A DNA stretch of 64,000 nucleotides, from the NCBI GenBank assembly GCA_013399695.1, contig VXAU01006171.1, positions 706,702 through 770,701 of the forward strand. Direction: 5' to 3'. Numbering within the stretch: the stretch's first letter is position 1; each line of letters begins with the position of its first letter. A model generated the notes under the pieces. It did no database searches and was not told the DNA's origin. It saw nothing but the letters and a program-made list of their open reading frames with translations. The translations under genes were made by a program, and so were the position numbers. The DNA is from Formicarius rufipectus. Lineage: Eukaryota > Chordata > Aves > Passeriformes > Formicariidae. Shown here piece by piece: positions 22,423 to 36,300 of this stretch.

Positions 22423-22428
22423 TTTATT
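22423..22428 (-). terminator. ARL8B poly(A) signal
   Basis: AATAAA on the minus strand in the context TTCAATAAACTTCTGTTTTG, with T/G-rich sequence just downstream as expected for cleavage. Best candidate for the ARL8B 3' end. Confidence 0.65.
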
Positions 22429-24283
22429 GAATAAAGCTGAAGAGCAGTAAACCAACATATGCATCCACCTAAATAAAAAAATTCACGTATTTACAAAGTT
22501 CAGTAATTGTATAAGTTGTTCACATGCAGAGAGTAATGCACAGGTTAACAATTGGTAGTGTTTGGATGCCATAAACGCTGAAAGCAGTGAAGTATATAAA
22601 CACCAAACACATCAAGTTTAGCTATAGGCCAGTTAACTAAACAGTGACCTGGTCCCCCACAAAGATTCACACATTCTAGTTTAGGTTCCTTGTTTTAGGC
22701 ACAAGCAAGTTTGCTAAATAAAAGTAACTGTAGCAGTTCCCACTGAACTTGGGACTACAGTAGCAAGTTAATTTACCCTCTCCTCTACAGCACCAGAGAA
22801 TGAATTAATTGAGATCATGCTTCAGAGAACTGAAAGGGGACAAAAGGTTCAAATGCAACTCAGGCTGAGCGCAGGCAGCTTGTAGTGTCTGTGCAGCAGG
22901 GCCAGAGGTGGGACAGGACAGTAAGACCATGGCAGGCTGCAGGAAAACTGGCTTGCCACAGCTGACAGGGACTACACGTGTTCCCAACCAAAGACTCCCC
23001 CGGGATGCAAAGCACAGTGAGGTGAGGGATCACACACGGTGTGAGGCAACACGAGCAGGTGTCCCATGGATTTGCACACACGAGTAAAGCTACACTGACA
23101 CTGCTGTATGAACAAACCAGTCTTAACAAGTCTGTCCCTTTAAATAGGCTGAAGTCATTGAGAAAGTAAAGCTACAAAAACATTACAATCTTGAGTTTAT
23201 ACACACTTCCCTAAGCTGCAGGAGCTAGTCAAGAAACGGGATCATTGGCTCTCTTGTGCTTTGACACAGTAGAACATTTTCTCTTGCATCTTACAGGCTT
23301 TGCACAGGATTACATCGAAAAGCAGGCAGGTCTAGAGTTGTCACAATAGCCCAGGTATTCCGTAGCACCAGGTGAAACTGTGCCCAGCCATTCCATGAGC
23401 AGGAGAGACACTACACAATTACACAGAGATTGTGCTAAAGGTCAACAACCGCCTGGATACAAGAGCATCAGTAATTTGGGTGTCATGCAGCTGCTCACAA
23501 TGCATGTTCTGGTTTCAGACAGAGACCACGAGTATCTGTAGATAGAAGAATGTATTTGAACAAAGCCTGATGTTCCTAGCAATTTGTTTTCATGCTGGAA
23601 TACTCCAATTTTTGAAAGTTTGACAGAACAGTCCATTCCCACCCCCTACATAACGTTAAACAGAAGCAACAGAACGATTTTAAAAGATGACTCCTAATTC
23701 ATCATGAGAGTTTTCTTTTTCAAGTGACAGGATCTGAATTGTAGATTAGTGATGCTGATCTATGCCTTGTGCTCCCCTCTGCAAACAGTTCCCACTCCTC
23801 TGTTTACATACACACATCACATGCATTTGTGAGATAAATCAGTATCCCACAACTCACGCTTAAATGTTTTCTAACTACTGTATGTGGCATCTCACAGAAT
23901 CTTAATGCTGTCAAGCATCAGCATCTTCAAGCCACTAAACACTAGAAATAAAACACTTGCTGAAAATCATATAAAAACCTGGCCCTGAAAAACCAGAACA
24001 GAGTGTACCATCATAGTTAACATGGTAGAGATATTTCTTTTAAAAAGCCCCCCCACAACCCTCCCACCACAGATGGTTGTAAAATAAATATTTGTGCTGA
24101 CTTTATCATGACAACTCTAGTTGTTTTGTGACAGAATAGGAATACAAGTCTTCAGCAGTGCACATGAGAAATGAACTGTGAAAGGCAGATTCTTGATACA
24201 GGATTTTTGGGTAGTATCTCATTATGGAGGGAAGTGGACAATTGAGATTATGGCCAACTGGTACTGGAGATTCCAGGAAGACT
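22423..24283 (-). other. ARL8B: ARL8B 3'UTR
   Basis: About 1.86 kb of AT-rich non-coding sequence after the stop. It ends near an overlapping poly(A) hexamer context read on the minus strand as TTCAATAAACTT. The length is inferred; splice-free continuity and the strong hexamer support it. Confidence 0.65.
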
Positions 24284-24333
24284 TCAGCTTCTTCTAGATT
24301 TTGAATGCTGAATAAGCCACTGAAGCGTGATAT
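24284..24333 (-). CDS. ARL8B: ARL8B exon 7 (terminal coding exon)
   Basis: Encodes DITLQWLIQHSKSRRS and TGA at 24286-24284. The acceptor TAG follows an almost pure TC dinucleotide run (plus-strand GA repeat, about 24338-24360). Confidence 0.97.
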
Positions 24334-27300
24334 CTACAGAGAGAGAGAGAGAGAAGAGAAGTGTTCAAGTGTCTGTATTTGTACAACTGGCAAGGCTTTG
24401 GTATAGGAGTATCCAAGCCCTTCTCTAGAGGATGGTGCAAGGCAGATGATTTTTTGGAATGCTTTAAGCATCCTTTAAGTAACAGAGCCATTGCCCCAGA
24501 AATCCTGGTTCCTCAGTCTTTTACACCACTAGGAAAAAGACATCCCTTATTCTGACACTTCAGTCTGGCTTCAACAATTAATTTTAGATCAGCACAGCTC
24601 TATTTAGCCAGTCTGCAGCTCCTCACCTAATGAGAGCAAAGTTAATTTAGCCCTGTGGCTGTGAGCCATCAAGCCCCTCCATGCCTGAAAGGAGGTCTCC
24701 TGAGGAAGGGAAAGCCACTGGCATCACACCAGGCTGACACTTCCAGCAGCTCCTTCCCGAGAGCTCCAGTGCTGCTCAGCTGTGCTGAGCCTTGTGTGGG
24801 ATATCACAGAAGGGAGAATCTGCTTCTATCCATCATGTCTGAACCTTTAACTGATGGTGACAGAGGCTTCTTGGAGGAGAAACCAGAACTGTTCCACAGG
24901 CTATTCATTTTCCCTGGAAAGAAGCTGAATCCTTAATATAAGGCAGTCCTGGTATCCTGTAGAGCTTCTCCTGGGAGCATCTCCCTGAAGTTTCCTCACC
25001 AGCAAATTCCTGTTAGCCTGGCAGTGCTCCAATGTTAGTGCCATGGCAGTCACAGGAGGCATCAGAAGGATGGCAAGTGCTGTTAAATGCTGTTTTCACT
25101 CAGTTTACTTACTAAGCTACTGCCAAATACCAGACCTTACCCAGTAGTGGTTTCTGCCTTTCAACTCCTGAAGTTCTAAAGCATTTGATGTCAGTGCCAG
25201 ACAGATGCACTGTTTGGCTGCAGGGAGCAGTGATTAGCAGATGCCACAGCACAAATGCTCTGACAGACAGCAAGGGAAGGTGATTATTTCAAGGGAATGA
25301 CTTGAGGTAAAACTTGCTGCCAGTACTCCTCATCCTCCCCAAGTGGAGCAGAGGTGAGAGCACCTGATAAAGTATAAAATCATTCAGGCCAACCTAATAG
25401 TGAGACAGGTCAGCTAATTCCTGCAGACTAACTAAAGAAAGGAGCACACTTCACAGGGACTGACAAACGTTTTGGTATCTACAACCCCACAACTTCAATA
25501 CCAGTCAGCCTTCCTCACTGCCATCAGCAGTTAGGCCAAATTTACCCAGTGCACTCACACACTGTTCTTTGATTTCCTGAAGCCAGAAACCTTGTGTTTA
25601 AGAAGCTACAACTTCTCAATCCATCCTCTGACAGATCTTCATAACGCCCAGCATTATGGGTTAATAGTTACCTATATTATCTTTCTCTTTGCATGAAATT
25701 GAGTAGCAGCAGATTTCTCTGTCCTGAATAGCAGCGAGGTTCCTAGGAAAGAGAGAATATTTCAGCATAAGCTTCTCTTACACAGGGACTCTTTCTGAGA
25801 ATCTAAATGCTCCCCCTCACCTTCTCCACAGAACTTGTTTCTGTACAATGTTGTTACCTCCTCTTGCTGGGTTTTCTGTTCTTAAATGCAAGCTTCCTGA
25901 TCTAAGAACAACCCTACGGACCTGAAGTTGTTAAGTTGGAAGGGTTAGACTTACATCTTTTCAATTAGCTGTTTCTCATCCAAAGCATTAGGAAGGTCTC
26001 TCTTATTTCCAAGTACTAGAACCTGAAATCCAGAGAAGGAAAAGGTTGCAGCTTTGTTTAAAAAGAACAAATAATAGACAAAAAACCTGAACCAAAACAC
26101 TTTAAAGGAGTCTCACATACAGTCTGCATTCATCTATTAAACATAATGCAATGAGATTCACTATTAAACCAGATCAAGAAGGCAGACTAACCTATTCAAA
26201 GGGAAAGAGGCAGTACAAATAAACTGCTCTGTGCAAAGAGCAAGCACAAAAACACATCAGCTGATAACACTGAGACCAATCCCAGCAGACTTTCATCTGG
26301 GATTCCCCAAACTTACTCTGTACTTCTGTATTACACTCTGGTTAATCTTTAGATAACAGCACCAACTGATACTGTGGAATCCTCTGAATTTCTGTTTTGA
26401 TTTTATTTGGTCTGTTTTGTGGGCTGCACAAAATAAGATCACTGAAAGACTGACTAAAGTCAACAACGTGAGTTAAGGCAGGGGGGTCAGGTATTATTCA
26501 TGCCTACACTGACCAGTGAGGTCAGGCCTTACAATTAAGAGTTCAAGGCAGACTTCAGAGTTGCTAAGGTTACGCACACTCCTCAAACACTTCAAACTGT
26601 TGGAGGTGATATTACTTACTGGGATTCCTTGTAACTGTGGCTTATCTAGAAGGTTGTGCAGCTCATTTCGAGAAGCTTCTATTTTTTCACGATCTGCAGC
26701 ATCTACCATGTAGCTTTAAAGAGAATTTCAGGTTAGGTCAGTGAGACTGAGCTACTGCAGAAACATCAGTCTATCTTTTACAGTCAGTTTTGAGCACATT
26801 CAACGAGGCTTTAAACAAAGCTAGGGCTTCTGAGCAAAGAGTTTGTCTCTTTAAAAAAAAATTCTCAGACTGAAGGAGAAGGAAAACCCTTTGAGTTAGA
26901 CAGCACTGCCACCCAGTCGAGGCAGGGAGGAGTCAGTACTCCTGATCAGAAAGATAAGAAAGTAACCCACCCTGAGCCCTGAACTCAGGGCTAAAACAGG
27001 TCAATCTGGTTGCAGTAGCGTTTCAGAATTACCAGGGGAACTCGAGAGCGAGGCAGGCACTGCTGGGAGCTCCCAGGGGAGAGCAGCACAGCCCGAGGGG
27101 AGCAGGAGCCGAGGCAGGCACTTACACGATGGCGTTGACGCCTCTGCAGTAGCGCTCCCACATGCTGCGGAACCGCGGCTGCCCTCCGATGTCCCAGATC
27201 TGAGGGAAGGGCACCAACACAGGTTAGCCATGCACTGTGCTGAAACGTGTCAGGCGAACATAAGACAAGAAATCAAAACACAGATTTTCCTTTCTTCTTA

Positions 27301-30300
27301 ACCAGTTGCCGGACCCCTCCCATGTTAAACCAGAAGAAATCCCTTGCACAGCTGCTCAGAGCTTACACCCCATAGCAAGGGATGCAAACTAGGGCACCTT
27401 GCACCAGAGGCAAGAACACATCTGTGTCCCAAGGTCACACACTGAGGGATACAAGAAAATATATACTGATTGAAAACTTTGCTTTTGATGTAAGCCTTCC
27501 GTTATGCAATACTGATGAGTAGAAAAGCAGCATCTCTGGGCCCTAAATACTCAGATTAAAGACAGACAGCCTTATCACAAGATTGCTTTAACTAGTCCAC
27601 GAACCTGGAAATCACACACAGATTCTCATTTAAGAAACCCCAAAAATAAACATAAATGTCTTCTTAAGCTACTTGACAGATTTAGCTGAGCCTCTTCAGT
27701 TTTCTATATTTGTTCCAGAGCTGGAAGCAAAACAGAGGAAGTATGTACATATTGAACTAGAAGCTGAAGACAACAGTCAACAATGGCAACATACCTTTAT
27801 TGTAACATTACCCTTTGTAACCTTCCTCATGTTGAAGCCCACAGTAGGAATCATATCTTCACTGAACTGACCTGACTGGAAAGAAAAGAAGGTTAAATTT
27901 AGTGCTTACCTGACACAGCTGGTTTACATAGTAAAATATCACAAGCTTTTTCTAACCATTTACCTTCCAACTGAAGACTTTATGGCCAATAAGTCCTAGC
28001 TATTATATCCACGTGTACTGAAGTCAGTCAATTCTGACAAGCACTGAAATAACTTTTCAAGCCTGGGGGCAGTCAGGGAGCAAAGTTACCTGGGAGAAGT
28101 GCTTTGCACAGTTTGACAGAGGGACAGCCAGGACAGGGACAGGAAAAGAGCTATTCACCTACTTCTGTTGGAGCCAAGGTCTACAGGTCAGGATCTCCCA
28201 GTTACCTGGGAGCTAGAAATGTCCAGAAGAGCTCCCTCTGATGCAAGCTACTCTATGGACAGCATTTGCAGTAATAAATCACTCACTGGAGGAAGCCTCC
28301 AACCCACAGGTATGGGGTAACTCCCTGAGGAGTGTTAGAAGGCTGGAAAGTGGAAGGACCTGATGGATCAGCTTCCTGCCAGGCTGCAGTGCCCAACCTG
28401 TTCCACACTGGGAGAGGCAATGAAATGCAACTGGAGAGTATTTGAGCCTGTTTCTACCAAACATTCAGCATCACCCCAAGCTCTGACAGAACTGCTGCAA
28501 CCAGCATGGCATTAGAGAGTTTCTCCAGTGGCAGATGTTTCACTGTCTGTTACACAGTTTTATCTGCAGTAGCTGGAGAGCCAAGTTCCCAGTCATCTCC
28601 TGCAGCCAACCCAGGAGCCACAACAAGTGTTACCCACACCAGATTTCTCCCCCTGCTCCCTGGGCTGTTTGGCACAAGGTGATTCAGCCACAGTGGCCAT
28701 TATGAACCTCACTACATCCATTATGTGTAATAAAACCAGTCAGTCAACCAGATTTGGGAAAATTAAGGTTGATCCAAATGCCTTCAGTTGTTTAATTAGG
28801 ACTTGATATGACAGCAAGGTCTGTGTCCCTCCGTGATGTTGCACAGAGAGGCCACCCCGCGTTCAAAGCCCTTTGGGATCTCTGAAGCAAATACCACCCC
28901 CCCAGAGACAGGCCAGACTGCCACAAGCTGCAAGTACCAACTAAGCCTGACCAGGTGGCCAAGAAGGCCAATAGCTCATGGCTTGTACCAGGATCAGTGT
29001 GGCCAGCAGGACCAGGGCTGCACAGAGGAGCTTGGAGCAGCATCCTGTAGCACTGCTTCAGGATCCACTCTAAACTTCTAACTCAGCAAGGTGGTGCCCC
29101 GCTGGATGCCTGTCCCTCAGCTCATTCCTGCCCCAAATCTGTGTCTGAGCTGTTCACTCCAGTCCTGTGCAGCTCAGCAGCTCAAGGCTGGCTGTGCTTC
29201 CATGGCTGATGCATGTGTGGCTCCTGGAGCCAATCTTCCCTCTGAAGGGTCACTTGGTGGTTGCTCAAGCACCACTGCATTCCTGCCTCCACATTCCTGC
29301 CTCCACAGTCACACCCCACAGCTCCTATCCAAGCATCTCCCAAGCACTCCCTCAACCTCCATCTCTGTGCTTCTGCCTATTACCCCATATGTGGCCAGCT
29401 ATTCCCACTCAGACACTTCCAGATTCTTCTCTAGAGAGCTGTTCCTATCAGTAGGAATTTCAGGAATCTCCCAGACTGTTTCTTCTCCACTGTGTCGTAT
29501 TTCCAGCAGATATCTGGGAAGTTGAAGTGACCTGTGACAACAAGGCCTAGTGCTTGTGAGACTTCTCCCAGCTGCTTAAGGAGTATTTTGGTGCCTCTTC
29601 TTCCTGGATTGGTATTTGGAATGTCCCTGATTCTCACTCATCTTATCCACCCACCTTATCATGACCATCATGCAGCTCCAGACAGTGCAAACCCTCCTGA
29701 CACACAGGCCCACCCCACAGCCCATCCCTCTGAGGAGCTGATAGCCCTCCACTGCAGCACTGCACTTGTGCCAGCCATGCCACTAATTACAGCATGCTCA
29801 GTATCAATGTCATGTTCTCTCACTGCTCTTTCAGGATGCAAACTCCTTCAGATTGGAAGCAGCACCTCGTTTGCCATGTGTTTAATGTAATGTTGAAGAA
29901 ACCACTGTGACCCATCACAAAGAAGCTTTTACAGAATCCTCAGGGAAGCTGCTGCATCTCATATTCCTTCCCAAGTACTCTCCACCCACACTGCAAGAAC
30001 TTGTTCTGACTTGCTTAAAACCTCCACTGCAGAGTCCTCAGTTCCACCTGAGTTTCACTGTCTGTTCTGTGCTCTGCAGAGGGACAGTCGAGCCCTGACA
30101 TGAAATTATTGATCAACTCAGTCTCCATTTGAAAGGCCTTCCTCTGACGTGTGGGTGTTCCTCTGCTCACAGGTAGTGCACCCAGAGAAAGCTACTGGCA
30201 GTCAGTCACCTTCTCTTTTCAGACAGGTCACAAATTGGTTAAAATCACTGGAGAGGATTTAGCAAGCAGGCAGTGATCTCCTTTGATGGATTCTGCTTCT

Positions 30301-33300
30301 GTATTCAGCTGTCTTGGCCCAGACACAGTTCTCTAAATCCAGAATTTAGGGAGCTTTTGTTTACTACCTCTACAGAGGAAAAAAGCCAGCAATTCAGCTG
30401 CAACTTAGAGTATTCATATGCAAAAGCTACTCACACAGCAGAACAAAAGGAGCATGCCTTTATTAGTAGGCAGTTCTGTTTGGATCACTTCCCTCCTAGA
30501 ACAGATTACTCAGCCCTATCACCGTGTGCTCAAATATGATGCTGTCTCCTCCTAAAACAGGCACCAGCTTTCAAACACATTTGATATGCCCAGCAGTATT
30601 TGCAGTTCCTGATCAGAAAGCCTTTGGCTGTTGACACACTCAGCAGCATTGCCCAGACACTCAGCAAGACTAGTTGCTGACAAACCCAGCAATTCTGGTT
30701 CCCAGCACTTGTGACCACCCCAGCAGGCAGACACTGTGCTCCCTGCAGGGCTCCTGGAAGAGCAGCCCTGGGTCCCAGGAGTGACTGTGAACGAAGCCCA
30801 AGCTCTGAGGTCACACAGACCATACAGAGCTAACACAAACTGAAGGTCAGCAAACAAACATCACTCCAGCCCCTGTGTGGGAGATAAGGAACAGGGAGAC
30901 TAAACAGACCAAATTTCAGAGGCCACATGCCCAAGGAACCCACAGGACTGATGGTCCTTGAGCCTCCTGGTTTAAGAGAGGCTCCCTTTTCGATATTCAA
31001 AGCTCCTGAAGAACCTAAATATGCAATTTGAGTGCGGCATGAGCCCATTTACCTGGATGAGTACTTCTGTCAGATAAGGATTACTCAGAGCAGCCAAAGT
31101 GCTTGCAGACTAAGTCTCTGCACTGTACTCCATAAATCAGCCTGGGTTCAGCTCCCCTCACACCCAGCACCAACTCTCACACACTGCAGCACTGAGCCAG
31201 CTACAGAGACAGCCCATTTCCAAAAAGAAAACTTGGGACACACGTTTAACTGGCCAGCACCTGATATTCTAGCAGTGTAAAAGGGATCCAAATTTAGCCT
31301 ATTTTTATACTTTGTTAATATTCTAACAAACTGCTGACTAAACCTACCATTTCCAGTTGTCTTGAGTCAAAAAACCCAGAACAAACAAACCCACACTGGC
31401 TACTTCCTCTGCCTCTCCATAGCCATAAGACTCAACTTCCAGGGAGCTATAGAATGATGGAGTGGTTTGTGTTGGAAGGAACATTTAAAACCATCTCGTT
31501 CCACCCCCTGCCACATGCAGGTACAACTTCCACTCGACCAGGTTGCTCCAAGCCCTGTCCAATGTGGCCTTGGACACCTCTTCCCACGCTGTCAGCTCCA
31601 AGCCCCCTAAGCAGCTGGATTTTGACTCCACAGCCTAAACAAGGACATTCTTTCTGTCATCAGAAAAGGTCAGGGCAGCCTTTAGTTTGCATCTCATAAA
31701 GCTGACATGATTCATTACAGGACCAATCTCTTCATATAGGCTTTGTTACTACACAGCAATGATTTTTTGATCTTTACTCATATTACTTTGCATCCAGCTA
31801 GAAGAGATCACAAACAAGCTTAACTAACTAGGAGAAAACACCAGTGGAGTAGGGATTCCAGCCAGGCCACTCCCAACCCACCTGAACCAGCATATTACAT
31901 TAAACCCTGCTGTTCATCCCTGAATGTCTTTGTTTTCACACTAAGGAAAAAAAAAAACAAAAAACAAAACAAAACACTGCATCTCTCAGGAATTTCTTCT
32001 TTAAAAAATAATTCTAAAAACAGTGTGATTTTAGCATTATATCACACTACCCCCACACTAAGCCTCCTCTGCAACACTCACGGCCTCAATCAAGTAGTGC
32101 ATCATAGAGGGATAAATCAACTACCTGGAGTCCACTTTCCTTCTGGAAATCCTTCAGTTCCAGCTACTCATGATCACATTCACAAACCCTGAACTCTAGT
32201 TTAGAAGCTTCAACCTCTGTGCTCTCACAGTCCTTTGAAAGGCTTCACAACAGCACTGCCATGAATGATTGCTGCAGGAAGCAAAACAGCAGTACCTGAC
32301 AAGGAAAGGCATTCTCATTTCCCCAACCCTGACTTCCATGGAATATTTAAAAGGACATGAACCACTTCTCATGTAACTACCACAAAAAAAGGCACATTTC
32401 TCTCCAGAATTCAGTCGTGTAAGGGCTCATTTCATGCCTCTGATAGTCACAGAAGCATCTCCATCCAGGTGTTACTACTTAGAGCACTTCCATTTCTTAC
32501 AGTATGCTCTGCAGGAACCCAGGACCATGAGGGGAAAAGTAGATTCCAATCCCAGTCACCTGTTCCAGCCCACCTGGGTTACAGCAAGCAGGACCTCAAA
32601 GACAGAGCATGAGTCACCTCCTGGTAGCTTTATTAGCTAATTAAGTGATGTAATGCATTTAAGAGACTTCTGCCGTTAAGAAACAAAACACTTCAAAATG
32701 TATCACTCTTCTCCCTTAGATACTGTGAGCATGAAGTGACAACACACAGGATTTACAGCATGCCTGGGTGTTCCAGAAGGCATTAAAACAGCAGTGAAAC
32801 TCTCTAGAACAATCTCTTCCCACACTTTGTCAATGTGGCTTCTTTAAGTCAAAGTTACTTATAAAAGCCATGAGGTGAGAGGGAAGTCACAGCTCCCAGG
32901 TGGTCAAAGGATGCTTTTGTTGAGAGGTGCTCCAGGAACTGCCTCTCTCAGGAACCCCAAAGCCTCATTCCAAGGCTTGTTGGATATTATAAAGTTCCAA
33001 AAACAAACCACACTAATTGAGGCTCTGATATAAATCCTAAAAGGGATTTACACCCTTTACACGTCACCACAAACAGGTTGAGTTTAGCTCTTAAACCTGA
33101 CAAGTGTATCATAGGATCAGACTAAGGAGCCTCAGTCTTCCAGTGCCAAACACCTGGATCAGGGATCAACCTACCAGGCTTCAAGCAAAACGTCTAAAAA
33201 AATCCTCAAGATATGCCATTCTTCCATGAAATACCCTTTTTTAAATGAACAAGTGCCCCATTACCCATGAGCAGAGCTGCCTGAGGCCTGGGAGCAGAGT

Positions 33301-36300
33301 CAGGTTATTTGAGTCATCAATTGCATCACAGCCCGAGGAAGAGCCGGGTCCCCTCTGTGCCTCCCCACCCCAGCACGGCCAGCACCCCCCAGTTCCAGCA
33401 TGGCCAGCACTCCCAGCTAGCTCCAGCATGGCCAGCACTCCCCAGCTCCACAGCCAGGCTGGGGAAAGGCTGGCACAGCCACGAGCTGCAATGCAAACAA
33501 CAGCACATCCTGCAGCCTCCGTAAACAGTGGGCATGTCCAGCACTCAGAGAAGGAGCCCACAATTCCAGCGGCCATCCTGGGATGACAGGCAGTTTCTCT
33601 GAATAAGAGCCACAGGCCATCCACATTAGGGAAATTAGGACCAGGAAGAAATGATATCCTCCCTTGTGAGCAAGTTTACTCATGCACATGGAAAACTTAG
33701 GCTTAATATCTAATTAGAGACAGTGACTAATGCAGAGCCTCAGCAAAGCAGAAGCTGCATTAGCCACATCCAGCTCTAACGAGATTTCACTGCTAAGGCT
33801 GGGCTTTAAACCCTCCACTCAAACTGATCCCACAATGGTTTGGATTGGAAGAGACATTCAAGACCCCTCTAGTTCAAGCCTCCTGCCATGGGCAGGGATG
33901 CCTTCACTAGACCAGGTCCAAGCACCAATCTGGCCTTGGAGACTCCCAGGGATGGGGCAGCCACAGCTTCTTTGGGCACCTGTGCCAGGGCCTCACCTCC
34001 CTTACCGGGAAGAATTTGTTCCCAGTATCTAATCTAACCACCCCCCATATCCCAGTTCAAAGCCATTCCCCCTTGTCCTATCACTCCAGGCCCTTGTTTG
34101 GGCTGATTACAAACCAAGTGCTTGATTACACTGTAGGAATAAAGGTGGTCCAAACCCACAACCAACCTAGAAGATTACTGTAGAACTGGACTGTCTGCTT
34201 CTCATGGCCTTCTCACTTCAGCAGCAGTCAGGCCTTGTATCAAGCTTCCTGTGTAATTGGTTGAGCTTCCCTCTAGTTCCATATGCCTGACATGATGGGC
34301 AGAGATTACATTAGAGATTTATATTGGATTAAACTCACTGTTGTCAAGACTGGTGACAGCCCTTTGTTAGACAACACAACCTTCTAAACCATACCAAGCT
34401 CCTGGTGTGCAATCCAGCTTTTACAGCTACCCTACAGGACATCTTGCTGTGTCATTGCTTTCATTTTAGTTTTAAGGAATCCCCAAGCCTCATCCATCCA
34501 AACCATTAACTGGCCTGTAGAGAGCAGTTATTCTTTTCCAGTGCTCATTCCCAAATGCAGACTCTGAACTAAAGTCAGTCAGGGAAGCAACTCCCAAGTT
34601 ATCTGCACATGCCATGGACAGCAGTACTTCTCCAAAAACCACTGATGACTGAAGCTTAGGATTTATTTTTTTTTTAACAATAATAAAAACCTGAGCAAGT
34701 CTCCTCTCTGGTTTTTTTGTAAAGAGTTCATAGATTTCCTAACTAAAAGTTTCAGAAATGTGAGTTGCTGCTCCCAAACCAAACCAGTTACTGAGGCTGC
34801 GTCAGAACACAACAACTTCCCTATTTCACTGGTTTTGCAAGGCTCTCTGAATGACACTCAGATAAGTGTCTGGGTGTGATCCTAACATGTGGTTGAAACC
34901 TTGCAAGTTTCAACCCCCGGCAAGGGAAGCTGGAAACTGCTGTCAGCTTTACTCAGGAAAACTTTTACCACTTGAGACAGCTTAGAGGGACTAAACTGAT
35001 GTGGATGTGCAGCTATGACAGTGCTGAGCTCCTCCCCATATTTGCAGTCTCACAGGTAACCCCCTATACGTGTGCTGCTGGTACTACACAGGGGCAAAGC
35101 AGCTCTTTGTCAAGGACCATCACCATGAGGGCTCCAGAGGACACAAAACCTGCAGAGTAACCTCAGAGCCCCAAGCTGCAGGAACACTCCAAGTAGTATC
35201 AGCTCAGCAGCCACATACTGAGGTTGTTCAACAGTTGCAGAGCTCCATGTTTAGAAATCCAAGCCCAGAGGTAGTGGCAGTGTGAGAAAGAAAAGGCTTC
35301 TGGCACTCTTGGGTTAGTCCAGCAACTTTCACATAAAAACTAGTTAGAGATAAATTACCTTCTGTGGGAGCAGACCCATTTCCCATGATTATCAAGGAGC
35401 CCACCCAGTGCTCACACCTCAGCTGCATGAGACCTTGGTTACACTTTACCAGAGTGTCTATCAGTGTATAAGGATGATACATAATGTAAGAGAATGAAAG
35501 TCCTTTTCCTACCCAGTAACTCGTTCACCTGACACCTAAATAAATACATTCATACAAATATTCCAGTGTTAAGGAGACAGCCTCAAAAACCTTGAAAGAC
35601 AAGCTGAAGGTCTGCCCAGTCTAAGGCTGGAGACATCAGCTCTCGTTCTGGGTGTTCTGGACTCAGGTCCCTCATGCTCTCTGCAAACCCAAAAAGCACC
35701 CTGGCTTCCCATTCCAGTCTCCCCACAAGGGCTCCCAAACTCCAGCTCATCTCCTGGAATGTTGTCCATCACTTACATCAACACAGCAGGACACTGATGG
35801 AGCTAAATCAGCCATTTAGGCAAAGCTACCCTTTATCTCCTTCCACAAAGGAAAAGCTTCGCGTAGGAGTCCCACACCCTTCCTACACCTGCTCCAGCCA
35901 CATCACCAGGCCCGAGTGCAGCTCTGTGCCCCTGTTATTAGGTTAAAGTTGCACTTCGTAAGTAAATCGCACCTTAAGAGAGAGATTATTCGACACAGGC
36001 TACAGCAATCGGGATAAATAAACACGTGAGAGGAGAACCGTGTGGGGGACACGCAAAACCACTGAGGACCACTGAAACAGAGCGGGAGGGAGGGGGCAGC
36101 TGCAGACACACCACGTAACCTCCACGTTCGCTAAGCAAGCCCACCCCCAGCGGCAGAGCGGCCGAGGGGAGCGCTCCGTGTCCCCGCGGGTCCCGCAGCT
36201 CGCACGGACACCCACCCCACACCCGGCCGGGCCCGCTCACCGCGATGACGTTCACGAAGGTGGTCTTGCCCGAGTACTGCAGCCCCACCAGCGTCAGCTC

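Noticed and set aside
24341..24360. Microsatellite as a sequencing artefact hiding the splice site
   Set aside because: The TAG acceptor and the downstream frame are intact and match the family exactly, so the sequence is credible.
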